DNA from: DASVFB01 sp963766345
GTDB lineage: Bacteria; Actinomycetota; Thermoleophilia; Gaiellales; Gaiellaceae
Reading direction: 5' to 3'
Assembly (NCBI GenBank): GCA_963766345.1
Contig: CAVXZL010000012.1
Location: 434,001 to 498,000 of the forward strand
DNA length: 64,000 nt
Part shown: in pieces, positions 52,143 through 60,306 of the stretch
How the letters are laid out: each line of letters begins with the position of its first letter
How positions within the stretch are numbered: the stretch's first letter is position 1
Program-made: the position numbers and the translations under genes
The notes under the pieces: generated by a model
The model's input: only the letters and a program-made list of their open reading frames with translations
Told to the model about the DNA's origin: nothing
The model's database searches: none

Positions 52143-53268
52143 CTAGCGCGCGCCCTCGGCGCGCTCCCAGTGGGGCGAGACGCCGAAGCGCAGGTAGTTG
52201 ACGAGCGCCGCGATCGTCGCCCACGTGACGAGGAAGTAGTAGTAGGCAAGCCCGGCGCCGGGGATCGGCACGCGCAGGCGGCCGAGCGCGGCGAGCGCGA
52301 GCCACGCGAGTTGTCCCGCGAGCACGATCGCGTAGACGAGGCCGTGCGACGCGAGCGCGATGCTCGTCGCGAGGAGCACGATGTGCAGGAGCCCGCTCGC
52401 GTAGCGGAGGACGCGGTGCGAGATCAGCTCGAAGAGGTAGAGCGGCCCGACGCCGGCGAGCATCCGTCCCTGGAACATGTGCTGCCACGCCCACGGGAAC
52501 ATCCGCACCTTGCGCCGGTACTCCTCCTCGACGTTGCCCGGCGGCTTCTCGCTGGCGACGGCCTCGGGCTCGTAGACGGCGCGCAGCCCCTTCTTGACCA
52601 TCGCGTCGGGAAGGCCGAGGTCGAGCCCGAAGCGATGCGCCACGTACTCCGTGCGGCGAACGGCGAAGATCGAGCCGTTGCCTCCCGTGATCGAGCCGAG
52701 CCTCGACTCGCTCTCGCGCAGCCAGAGCTCGTAGCGCCAGTAGACGCCCTCGCGGTTCGTGCCCTCGGGGCGCTCGAGGCGCAGCTTGCCGCAGACGTAC
52801 GCCACGCTTTCGTCCGCGAGGTTTCGGACGAGCTTGCGCAGTGCGTCCGGCGCCCACTTCGAGTTGGCGTCCGAGAACGCGACGACGTCGCGCGTGCTCT
52901 CGCCGACGGCGTGGTTGAGGGCGGCGAGCTTGCCGCCGCGCGGGAGCGGCAGCAGGCCGATGCGCGGGTCGCGGCTTGCGTACTCGGTGACGATCGCGTC
53001 GGTGCCGTCGGTGGAGGCGTCCGACGCGACGACGATCTCGAGTTGCTCGTGCGGGTAGTCGAGCGCGAGCAGGTTGTCGAGCCGCGCCGCGATGACGTCC
53101 TCCTCGTCGTGCGCGGGAATGATGACGGTGACGCTCGGCGTGACGTCGGCCTTGCGCACGTGACGCGTGTGCACGCGCGCGAGCAGCGCGGCTGCGAAGC
53201 GGGTAGCCGACGTGAGTCCAGAGGATGCCGGCGAGGCTCATCCAGAAGAGGACCTCGACGGCGATCAT
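52143..53268 (-). CDS. Membrane GT2 glycosyltransferase (frameshifted near its N-terminus)
   Basis: A processive-type GT2 of about 374 residues. The N-terminal helix (VEVLFWMSLAGILWTHVGYPL) lies in one frame. After a one-base slip at about 53193-53200, ALLARVHTRHVRKADVTPSV and the catalytic domain follow: VTVIIPAHDEEDVIAARLDNL, IVVASDASTDGTDAIV, VAFSDANSKWAPDAL with the DxN/D site, GGNGSIFAVRR and QHMFQGRML, a Q-x-x-R-W-like position. Three C-terminal helices end the protein. The ATG at 53268 overlaps the FemAB stop (ATGA). Chitin- or hyaluronan-synthase-like relatives polymerise sugars, but the product here is unknown. Confidence 0.88.
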
Positions 53269-54206
53269 CGCGCCACCGTAGCGCGGTACGCGGGGAAGAA
53301 ACCGTCGAGGCCTTTCTGCCCGCCGCTGAGGCGCGCGTACGCCGCCTCGTCGTGCACGACCTTGCCGACGTCTGCCTCGACCAGCCCGCCGGGGTCGAAG
53401 CGCCGCTTGAACTCGTGCAGCGAGTCCTCGCGGCCACCGACGCCGCCGCCGAGGTGGAGGCGCTCGTACCCGCGCTCGCGCGCCCACATCGCCGTCTCGA
53501 GGAAGAGCAAGTGCATCGCGCCCACCTTGCGCCCCTCGTCGGAGCTCGCGCCGAGGTGGTAGTGCAGCCACGGCGGCGACGCGAGGCACAGCGCGCTCGC
53601 CACCACGTCGTCGCCGAGACGCGCCTCGAAGCGGACGAGATCCGTCCGCGCGACCGCCTCCCAGTACGCAGGCGCAAAGAAGTAGAACGCCGACGCGCCT
53701 GCGCGGCGCATCGTCTCCTCGTAGAGCGGCACGAAGTCGCGCACGCCGGCGCCGGCGGACACCGATACGCCCGCCTTCTGCGCCTTGCGGACGGCCCGGC
53801 GGTGGTTGAGGTGCATGCCCGCCGCGAGATCGTCCCCGTCGAGCCGCCACGCGACGGTCGGCGCGAGAGCCTCCACGTGGATCGGCGCCTCGCGCGCGTT
53901 CCCGTACAGCGGATGGAAGCGGACGAAGGTCGTCACGACGCCCTGCTCGCGGCACCACTCGTCGTACGCGCGCCAAAACCCAGGCACGTCACGCCCGACG
54001 GGGCCGCCGTAGCCGTACGGCGTGATCGCGTCCACCGGATCCGACCGGCGGATCAGCGCGAAGGCCGCGCCGTCGTGCTCGAGGAGCACCGGCTCGCCGG
54101 GCTCGAGCACGCACGCGCTCTCGACATACGCGCGGCGCAGGTACGCGTCGACGAGCCCGAGCCCGTCGAGCGTGTCGTCCCACTCCGCTGCGCCGACTTC
54201 CCTCAG
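53265..54206 (-). CDS. FemAB/GNAT-like aminoacyl or acyl transferase
   Basis: A protein of about 313 residues with the FemAB-type double GNAT layout. It has PYGYGGPVGRDVPGFWRAYDEWC, VVTTFVRFHPLYGNA, HLNHRRAVRKAQKAGVSV (typical of FemAB, reads like N-R-x-x-RKA-x-K), FVPLYEETMRRAGAS and YHLGASSDEGRKVGAMHLLFLE. Relatives transfer amino acids from aminoacyl-tRNA or act on glycan-linked substrates. The start is inferred as CTG 54206, because it overlaps the upstream stop as CTGA in the manner of the other junctions and no ATG, GTG or TTG is nearby in frame. Its neighbours are an ATP-grasp enzyme and a GT2. Confidence 0.82.
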   Translation of the reverse strand: MREVGAAEWDDTLDGLGLVDAYLRRAYVESACVLEPGEPVLLEHDGAAFALIRRSDPVDAITPYGYGGPVGRDVPGFWRAYDEWCREQGVVTTFVRFHPLYGNAREAPIHVEALAPTVAWRLDGDDLAAGMHLNHRRAVRKAQKAGVSVSAGAGVRDFVPLYEETMRRAGASAFYFFAPAYWEAVARTDLVRFEARLGDDVVASALCLASPPWLHYHLGASSDEGRKVGAMHLLFLETAMWARERGYERLHLGGGVGGREDSLHEFKRRFDPGGLVEADVGKVVHDEAAYARLSGGQKGLDGFFPAYRATVAR

Positions 54207-55351
54207 AGCTTCGAGCCGAGGTAGCCGAGCACGCCGAGCGCCGGCAGCGGGTCGTCGGCGGCGAGCACGGCGCGCACCTTCTTCCGCCGCAGGTAGGGCG
54301 AGAGGAACGCGCGCGCCGACAACTCGCGACGGCGCGCAAGCGCGAGCGACACGTAGACGTCCTTCGCGAGGAAGCTCCACGAGACGTCGTCCTCGAAGTC
54401 ACGTCGCTCGGGCTCGGGTCGGCCGCAGAGGTCGTCGTATGCAATGCGCGCGACGTCGAAGTAGCTGCTCATCGCGATGCCCGCCCACACCGGCGGGCGC
54501 GTGTTGACCTCGAGCAGCTTGAAGTCGTCGTCGCGCTCGTCGTAGGCGAACTCCGTCTGCGCGAAGCCGCGGTAGCCGGAGCTCTCGAGCAGCTGCAGTC
54601 CGAGCTCGCGCACGCGCGGCTCCGGCCGCGTGCGGAACACGGCGCTCGTGCCGAAGCGGATCGGGCCCTGCCGCACCTTGATGCCCGTCACCGTTGCAAG
54701 CGGCCTGCCGCTGCGGCCGATGTACACGAAGAGCGAAGAGATCCTGTTGTGCGCGTTCGGCACGAGCTCCTGCACGACCGTGTCGAAGCCGCGCGCCTTT
54801 GCCTCGCGCCACGCGGCGACGAGGTCGTCGAGCGTGTGCGCGACGATCACCTTCTGCCCGAACGAGCTCGCGAAGTGCTGGCCTTCGACCGGCTTCAGCA
54901 GGTACGGCGGCCGCAGCTCGAGCGCGCGGAGCGTTTCCTCCGAGTTCGCCGAAACCGTCGGCGGCACGGGCACGCCCGCACGCAGCGCCTCCTCGGGCAG
55001 CCGCGCCTTGCTGCGCAGCCGCTGCGTCACGTCGGGATCCGCCGGCAACGGCAGCTCGAAGAGCTCGCTCACCGCGTCCCAGTGACGGAGAAGCAGCTCG
55101 ACGTGGTCGTCGCGCTCCGGAAGCAGCACCGGCCGTGTGCCGTCGAGCGACGCCCGCAACTCGTCGAGCACGGCCTCGTCGCCGTATGCATGCCTCACCC
55201 GGCGCAGATAGCGCGAGCGGGCGCCGAACTCGTGCGGGTGCATGGAGATGCCCGTCACGGAGACGCCCGCGCGGCCGAGGCTGCGGGCGAACGAGAGGCC
55301 CGCCCAGAGCAGGCCGAGCACGACGGCAGGGCGGTCTGCCACGTCGCTCAC
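54203..55351 (-). CDS. ATP-grasp enzyme (COG3919-like)
   Basis: A 382-residue ATP-grasp fold protein, likely a ligase forming an amide or similar bond with ATP. It has AVVLGLLWAGLSFARSLGRAG, LLPERDDHVELLLRHWD, RLRSKARLPEEALRAGVPVPP, YLLKPVEGQHFASSFGQKV with the ATP-binding Lys, VVQELVPN, FVYIGRSGRPLATVTGIKVR, and the metal-binding FKLLEVNTRPPVWAGIA. Members of this group appear in surface-glycan loci but their substrates are mostly unknown. The GTG start overlaps the upstream GT4 stop (GTGA), and its stop overlaps the FemAB gene. Together they could attach an amino acid to a sugar. Confidence 0.85.
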   Translation of the reverse strand: MSDVADRPAVVLGLLWAGLSFARSLGRAGVSVTGISMHPHEFGARSRYLRRVRHAYGDEAVLDELRASLDGTRPVLLPERDDHVELLLRHWDAVSELFELPLPADPDVTQRLRSKARLPEEALRAGVPVPPTVSANSEETLRALELRPPYLLKPVEGQHFASSFGQKVIVAHTLDDLVAAWREAKARGFDTVVQELVPNAHNRISSLFVYIGRSGRPLATVTGIKVRQGPIRFGTSAVFRTRPEPRVRELGLQLLESSGYRGFAQTEFAYDERDDDFKLLEVNTRPPVWAGIAMSSYFDVARIAYDDLCGRPEPERRDFEDDVSWSFLAKDVYVSLALARRRELSARAFLSPYLRRKKVRAVLAADDPLPALGVLGYLGSKL

Positions 55352-56460
55352 GGTAACTGCGCGTCCGCGTAGACGCGCTCGTGCTCGGCGGCGGCCGCGT
55401 CCCACGTCAGCGCTTCGCGCGCCGCCCGCGTCCCCTCGAACGCCGCGCGGAGGTGCGCGGGATCGGAGAGCAGCCGCAGGCAAGCGCGCGCGAGACCGTG
55501 CGCGTCGCCGGGCGTCGCGACCTCGCCGAGCCCGAACTCCCGGACCGTCTCACCGAGCGAGCCGACGTCGCTGACGACGACCGGGCGACCGTGTCCGATC
55601 GCCGTCGCGAGCACGCCCGACGCGTCGGTCCGCAGGTACGGCAGCACGACGAGCGTCGCATCAGCCATCAGCCGCGCAACCTCGTCGTCGGGCAGGAATC
55701 CGAGTCGCCACTCGATGCGCGCGTCGACTCCGAGCTCGCGCGCCAGCTCCTTCGCCGGCTCGACGGGATCGAGCGGGTCGCCGGCGACGACGAGCCGCGC
55801 CTCCGGCAGCTCCGCGAGCGCACGTACCAGCACGTCGAGTCCCTTGTACGCGCGGATCAGCCCGAAGAAGAGCAGCGTCGACCCGGCAGGCGGCGCGGGC
55901 TCCACCGGCGCGCCGAGCTCGAAGACGGGGTGCGGGATGTACGCGATGCGCTTCCGCGCGACGCCCATCGCGGCGAGGTCGTCGACGCGCTGCCGCGAGT
56001 GCACGACCACGCGCCGCACGATGTCGTAGACCTGACGCCGCGCATCGACCCGCGCGCCGGCGTCGCGCGGCAACGCGTGATGCGCGGTGTACACCGTGGG
56101 CAGGCCGGTGGCGACGCGACGGAGCCAGCGCACGTCGAGCCACGGCAGCGCGAGCCACTGCACGTGCACGACGTCCGGCTCGAGCTCGCGCAAACGGCGC
56201 AACAGCCGCCGCACGCTCGGCAGGTATTCGGCGCCCTTGAGCGCGAACCGCGCACCCGAGCGCGGATTGCGCGCGAGTATCCTGCCGCTGACCGGCAGGA
56301 AGAGCTCGTCGCGCCGATAGCCGACGGGCTCCGGAACGGCACCGAACGGAAAGGGCGACGTGAGCAGATCGACGCTGTGGCCGCGACGGGTGAGCGCGGA
56401 CGCAAGGCTGTGGTCGTACGGCGGCGTGGCGCTCGCGGGATCGACGATCGCTACACGCAC
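55348..56460 (-). CDS. GT4 family glycosyltransferase
   Basis: A 370-residue GT-B transferase. It has RVAIVDPASATPPYDHSLASAL, VDLLTSPFPFG, VVHVQWLALPWLDVRWLRR, TVYTAHHALPRDAGAR, VVVHSRQRVDDLAAMGV, LLFFGLIRAYKGLDVLVRAL, ARLMADATLVVLPYLRTDASGVLATAIGHG in two overlapping parts and GRPVVVSDVGSLGETV. The donor-binding loop has DASGVLATAI in place of the commoner EGFGLPVLEA form. GTG start 7 nt after a TATCAT box. It heads an operon continuing with the ATP-grasp, FemAB, membrane GT2 and perhaps lipoprotein genes. Confidence 0.92.
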   Translation of the reverse strand: MRVAIVDPASATPPYDHSLASALTRRGHSVDLLTSPFPFGAVPEPVGYRRDELFLPVSGRILARNPRSGARFALKGAEYLPSVRRLLRRLRELEPDVVHVQWLALPWLDVRWLRRVATGLPTVYTAHHALPRDAGARVDARRQVYDIVRRVVVHSRQRVDDLAAMGVARKRIAYIPHPVFELGAPVEPAPPAGSTLLFFGLIRAYKGLDVLVRALAELPEARLVVAGDPLDPVEPAKELARELGVDARIEWRLGFLPDDEVARLMADATLVVLPYLRTDASGVLATAIGHGRPVVVSDVGSLGETVREFGLGEVATPGDAHGLARACLRLLSDPAHLRAAFEGTRAAREALTWDAAAAEHERVYADAQLP

Positions 56461-56467
56461 TGCGGCG

Positions 56468-56473
56468 ATGATA
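56468..56473 (-). promoter_or_regulatory. -10 element TATCAT, leaderless start
   Basis: TATCAT on the minus strand lies 7 nt before the GTG at 56460, with no ribosome-binding site. The divergent gene starts 19 bases away at 56479. Confidence 0.5.
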
Positions 56474-56478
56474 CGTCC

Positions 56479-57135
56479 GTGAGCGCGCTCGTCCGGAACA
56501 CGCCCGCCGCGCGGTTGAAGCACGCGCTCGACCGCGTGCTCGCCGCGTCGGCGCTCGTCGTCTTCAGCCCGGTGCTCGCGGCAGACGCGCTCTGGATCCT
56601 CGTCGAGACCGGCCGGCCGATCCTGTTCGCGCACCCGCGCGTCGGCAAGGACGGACGCGTCTTCCGGATGTACAAGTTCCGGACGATGGTGCCGAACGCC
56701 GTCGAGCTGAACAAGCAGCTCGGGATCACGGACGATCCGTACGGGTTCGTCCCGGACGACCCGCGCATCACGCGCAGCGGCCGCTTCCTCCGCCGCACGA
56801 GCCTCGACGAGCTGCCGCAGCTCTTCAACGTCGTGCGCGGCGAGATGAGCCTCGTCGGCCCGCGGGCCGACATCGTCGAGCAGGTCGCCAACTACAGCGA
56901 GGCGGACAAGCGACGCCTCGCGGTGAAGCCCGGCATCACGGGCTGGGCGCAGGTGAACGGCCGCGACTCGATCCCGTGGCCGAAGCGCTTCGAGCTCGAC
57001 GCGTGGTACGTCGACAACTGGACGTTCGGCCTCGACTGGAAGATCGTCGGCATGACGGTGCGGCAGCTCTTCGGCGATCGTCCCGAGCCGGTCGTCGACG
57101 AGATGAACATCGAGCGCGCCAAGGCGCAGCGCTGA
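56479..57135 (+). CDS. Short-form sugar-1-phosphate transferase (PglC/WcaJ catalytic domain)
   Basis: Transfers a sugar-1-phosphate to undecaprenyl phosphate. The 218-residue protein has a single N-terminal hydrophobic segment (VLAASALVVFSPVLAADALW) and the catalytic domain only: GRPILFAHPRVGKDGRVFRMYKFRTM in overlapping parts, RITRSGRFLRRTSLDELPQL, NVVRGEMSLVGPRADIVEQV and KPGITGWAQVNGRDSI. It lacks the extra helices and Rossmann domain of the long form at 39837. The GTG start at 56479 lies 19 bases from the divergent GT4 start. It is a third initiating enzyme in this region. Confidence 0.92.
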   Translation: MSALVRNTPAARLKHALDRVLAASALVVFSPVLAADALWILVETGRPILFAHPRVGKDGRVFRMYKFRTMVPNAVELNKQLGITDDPYGFVPDDPRITRSGRFLRRTSLDELPQLFNVVRGEMSLVGPRADIVEQVANYSEADKRRLAVKPGITGWAQVNGRDSIPWPKRFELDAWYVDNWTFGLDWKIVGMTVRQLFGDRPEPVVDEMNIERAKAQR

Positions 57136-57150
57136 CGCGCTCGATGTCTG

Positions 57151-57796
57151 TCAAGCGACTGCTGGTGCGGGCTGAGGACGCATCCGTCGCCGTCTTCGAG
57201 CGCAACGCTGCGAGCGCGAGCACGATGAACCCGACGCCGGAAAGCAGGAGCGCAATCCCGACGACGAGGCTGAACAGCGCCAGGTTCGTCGCCATGTAGC
57301 TCATGTTCAACGCGGTCGCGAGCGCCGTCTCCGTCACCCAGATGTTCCGTGCGCCGTTCGACACCGGCTGGCTCGTCTTCGGGTCGATGACCGCCCACTC
57401 GGTGTTGCTCGTGCCTCCGCCCGGCGACAGCTCCGACTTCGGCGTGTCCGGCTTCGCCTGGTACTGACCCATCTGCGAGTACACGTGGCCGCCCGTCGCT
57501 TCGAGCGCGTGGACGTTCATGTACTGCGCGAAACAACGCGCCTTCGTTCCGTTGTCGATCGCCTCTCCCGCGACGCTGCAGGTTGGGAGATCGACGTTCT
57601 CCAGCCCGGCCTTGTCCGCCTCCGCTTTGATGGCCGACGGCGTCATGTCCGGCGTGCCGGTGATCTGCTGATTCTTCAGCTCGCTCTTGACGGTGCTCTG
57701 CCCGTTGAGCGCAAGCACGATCACGACGATCCCGAACGCAATCATCACGGCCCCGGCGACGACACCGCCGATCCACCACACGCGGCTCTGTCCCAC
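57151..57796 (-). CDS. Hypothetical membrane protein (frameshifted at its C-terminus)
   Basis: A protein of about 214 residues with one hydrophobic segment near each end (about residues 7-31 and 165-189) and an extracytoplasmic domain between them. That domain has two Cys (VDLPTCSVAGEAIDNGTKARC), MNVHALEATGGHVYSQMG and NTEWAVIDPKTSQPV. I do not know the family. The GTG at 57796 is preferred because GAAGGGGG precedes it; a GTG at 57913 is upstream in frame. After ALRSKTA the frame would run antisense through the neighbouring gene. A one-base slip near 57180-57192 gives RMRPQPAPAVA and a stop at 57151, just clear of it. Confidence 0.62.
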
Positions 57797-57952
57797 GACA
57801 GCCCCCTTCCCGTCGACGACCGACCCCGCCGTAGACGCGACGACCGCCGCCGACGGCCCGCCCGGCGCGGCTACGACGCCGAGGATGACGGCCGGACTAG
57901 GGCCAGGCGTCACCCGAACGGGATGACCCGCCTTCTCCGCGCTGTACCCGCG

Positions 57953-59284
57953 TCAGGACGAAGTGATCGACCGCCCGAAGACGATCGGCGTCGCGAGCGC
58001 GATCGCGCAGAAGACGAAGAAGTAGAAGAACGACAGCGTGAGGTAGAAGGCGTTCGCGGCCATCGTCCCGAGCAGCGCCGCGGTCATCCCCCACGCGAGC
58101 GGCCGCACGCGCGCGGCGAGCGGATTGCCGACCGCCGCGAGTGCGCGGCCGATCCGGCGCGCAACGCCGAGCCGGTGGAGCACGTACCCGAGGAAGCCGA
58201 GGAAGAGCGCCGTCCCGACGACGCCGCCCTCGACGAGCAGCGCGACGTAGTACGAGTGCGGGCCCCAGTTCGTCTTCCCGGTGACGAACTCGTAGTAGAC
58301 GGAGAAGTTGTTGTAGCCGAGCCCGAAGAACGGGTGCAGGTGCAGCACGTCCGGGATGAAGCCGTAGATGCCGAAGTGCGTCGACGTGCCTCTGCCGCTC
58401 GTCGAGACCCGCGAGCGGATCACGGTCTCGAAGAAGTTCAGCCTGCGTACCACGACGAGCGTGACCGGGATCGCGACGAGCACGAGCGGCAGCGCCGCGG
58501 CGCGCGTCCACAGCAGGCGGCGGTACGGCGCGACGAGCACGAGCGCGCCGACGATCAGCCCGAGCGCGCCGCTCCGCGAGAGCGTCGCGAGCTCGGTGAG
58601 AAGCAGGAACGCGATCAGCACCGCGAGCTTCCTGCGCAGCCGGTGCCCCGGCTCGAGGCGCAGGTAGATCGGCGAGACGACGAGGAGCGGCAGGAGCAGC
58701 ATGATCCCGAGGTGGTTCGGGTCGCCCGTGAGCGCGTTCGGCCGGTACACGCTCGTCCCCTCGATCGATCCGTAGACGTTGATCGCGCTCGCGCCGCGGG
58801 TGAGCGGCTTGACGAAGAGCGAGTCGAGGTTGCCGCCGCCCTGCGCGACGACGAGCTGCAGGAGGCCGTACGCGCCGTTGAACGTGATGCCCCCGAAGAA
58901 CCACGTGAGCGTTCGCCAGTAGTAGCGCCGCGAACGCCGCGCGAGGTACGAGACGGCGACGATCAGGAACGCGAAGTGGATTGCCCACTTGACGATGCCC
59001 TTGCCGAACTGGCTCGCGGCGTCCGCCGTGTCGAGGTTGAAGAAGCCGACGAGATAGACGAGCAGGAACGCGAAGAAGAAGACGATCAACACGGCGACCG
59101 TTCGCGTCACCCGGTGTGCGGGCATCCCGAGCCGGTCGATCGACCACGCTGCCAGGAACAGGATCGACACGACGTCCGCGAGGTAGACGGTGCCGGCGGC
59201 CGCCCAGTGCACCTTGTCGAAGCTCGCGCAGAACACCGCGGCGAGGAAGAGCCCGCTGACGACGCCGCTCTCGCGCCTGGTCAC
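57953..59284 (-). CDS. O-antigen ligase/polymerase (Wzy_C domain) membrane protein
   Basis: A 443-residue integral membrane protein with about twelve hydrophobic segments, of the O-antigen ligase (WaaL) / polymerase superfamily. The large loop between late helices carries the family features: TGDPNHLGIMLLLPLLVV, TELATLSRSGALGLIVGALV with the conserved Arg region, and PFFGLGYNNFSVYYEFVTG followed by GPHSYYVALLVEGGVVGTALF, which holds the conserved His. In Gram-positive-like envelopes such proteins join or polymerise glycan repeats. No other Wzy candidate is in this window. The GTG start overlaps the CgeB-like stop (GTGA). Confidence 0.87.
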   Translation of the reverse strand: MTRRESGVVSGLFLAAVFCASFDKVHWAAAGTVYLADVVSILFLAAWSIDRLGMPAHRVTRTVAVLIVFFFAFLLVYLVGFFNLDTADAASQFGKGIVKWAIHFAFLIVAVSYLARRSRRYYWRTLTWFFGGITFNGAYGLLQLVVAQGGGNLDSLFVKPLTRGASAINVYGSIEGTSVYRPNALTGDPNHLGIMLLLPLLVVSPIYLRLEPGHRLRRKLAVLIAFLLLTELATLSRSGALGLIVGALVLVAPYRRLLWTRAAALPLVLVAIPVTLVVVRRLNFFETVIRSRVSTSGRGTSTHFGIYGFIPDVLHLHPFFGLGYNNFSVYYEFVTGKTNWGPHSYYVALLVEGGVVGTALFLGFLGYVLHRLGVARRIGRALAAVGNPLAARVRPLAWGMTAALLGTMAANAFYLTLSFFYFFVFCAIALATPIVFGRSITSS

Positions 59285-60294
59285 GCGAGCGCCTCGATCC
59301 GCCTCAGCACGGTTCCGGCCCGCTGCACGCTCGTGTGGCTCGCGAGCAGCTTGCGCCGGCCTGCTTCCGCGATCTCGCGCGTGTCTCCGTCGAGCAGCTC
59401 CCGCGCACGCTCGGCAAGTCGCTCGACCGGCGCGAACACGGCCTCGCGCCCGTCGACGAAGTTGTCGGGGATCACCGTCTGCGGCGTCTCCGCGAGGAGG
59501 AGCGTGCCGGCGTACGGGATCTCCCAGTAGCGGTACGTGTCGTAGCCGAGCCCGCGCACGCTGACGCCGATCCTGCTCCGCGAGAGCAGGCGCATGTAGT
59601 CGGCCCACGGCAACGCGGACTCGGGCGCGCTCTGCACGACGGCACCGTCGCGTCCGAGCGCGCGCAGCGCGTCGGTCACCGCCGCGCGCTCGGGGCTCGT
59701 CGGGCGTGCGAGGAACGTCACGTCGACGTCTTTCTCGGCGACGGGCTCGAACCCCGTGTCGATGAGGCCGAACGGGAGCGGGACGACCTTGCGCGAGCCT
59801 GCGGTGGCCACGTCGATCTCGCGGCGCAGCGGATCGGTCCAGCGGTCCGGGTAGTTCCGCCGGTGGTACGCACGGCGCAGCGGCATCCGGGCGCGCAAGC
59901 GGAACGCGCGCCGCAGCGTCTCGCGCTTGAAGTACACGTCGACGCGCGGCGCGATCCCGCGGACGTACGGGTGATCCTCGCCGTCGACGACGACGACCGG
60001 CTTGCGCGGCTTCAGGTCGAGGACGCGGTGCACGTGCTCGATGACGCTGTCGCGCAGGGACGCGATCACGATCGCGTCCGCCCAGCGAGTGAGCTCCGCG
60101 AGATCGCGCGTCGGCGCGCGCGGGAAGGCGAACGAGAGCATCGGGACGCGCGGGTCGGGCGGGAGTGCGCCGTGATAGCGCTCGTTCTCCGGGTGCTCGA
60201 CGACGTTCTCGGGCCCGAGCAGCATGACGAGACCGTGATAGACGGCATCCTGCAGATAGTCTGGGTCGCGCCCTGCGAGGAAGAGCAGCCGCAC
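59281..60294 (-). CDS. CgeB-like glycosyltransferase
   Basis: A 337-residue cytoplasmic protein resembling the CgeB / glycosyl-transferase family 1_2 group. It has RLLFLAGRDPDYLQDAVYHG, IVIASLRDSVIEHVHRVLDL, VVVDGEDHPYVRGIAPRVDVYF in overlapping parts, VVPLPFGLIDTGFEP, VDVTFLARPTSPERAAV, RIGVSVRGLGYDTYRYWEIPYAGTLLLAE in overlapping parts, and DGREAVFAPVERLAERA. It is distantly similar in plan to the product at 38625-39847. The GTG start lies 6 nt after a TACCAT box, and the stop overlaps the O-antigen ligase start. Confidence 0.82.
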   Translation of the reverse strand: MRLLFLAGRDPDYLQDAVYHGLVMLLGPENVVEHPENERYHGALPPDPRVPMLSFAFPRAPTRDLAELTRWADAIVIASLRDSVIEHVHRVLDLKPRKPVVVVDGEDHPYVRGIAPRVDVYFKRETLRRAFRLRARMPLRRAYHRRNYPDRWTDPLRREIDVATAGSRKVVPLPFGLIDTGFEPVAEKDVDVTFLARPTSPERAAVTDALRALGRDGAVVQSAPESALPWADYMRLLSRSRIGVSVRGLGYDTYRYWEIPYAGTLLLAETPQTVIPDNFVDGREAVFAPVERLAERARELLDGDTREIAEAGRRKLLASHTSVQRAGTVLRRIEALA

Positions 60295-60300
60295 GCGGCG

Positions 60301-60306
60301 ATGGTA
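60301..60306 (-). promoter_or_regulatory. -10 element TACCAT, leaderless start
   Basis: TACCAT on the minus strand lies exactly 6 nt before the GTG at 60294. It coincides with the first codons of the divergent GT2 gene. Confidence 0.5.

Noticed and set aside
56936..57150. C-terminal extension of the hypothetical membrane protein antisense to the sugar-1-phosphate transferase
   Set aside because: The extension is Arg/Ser-rich and overlaps a conserved gene. A one-base shift gives a stop at 57151 outside it.
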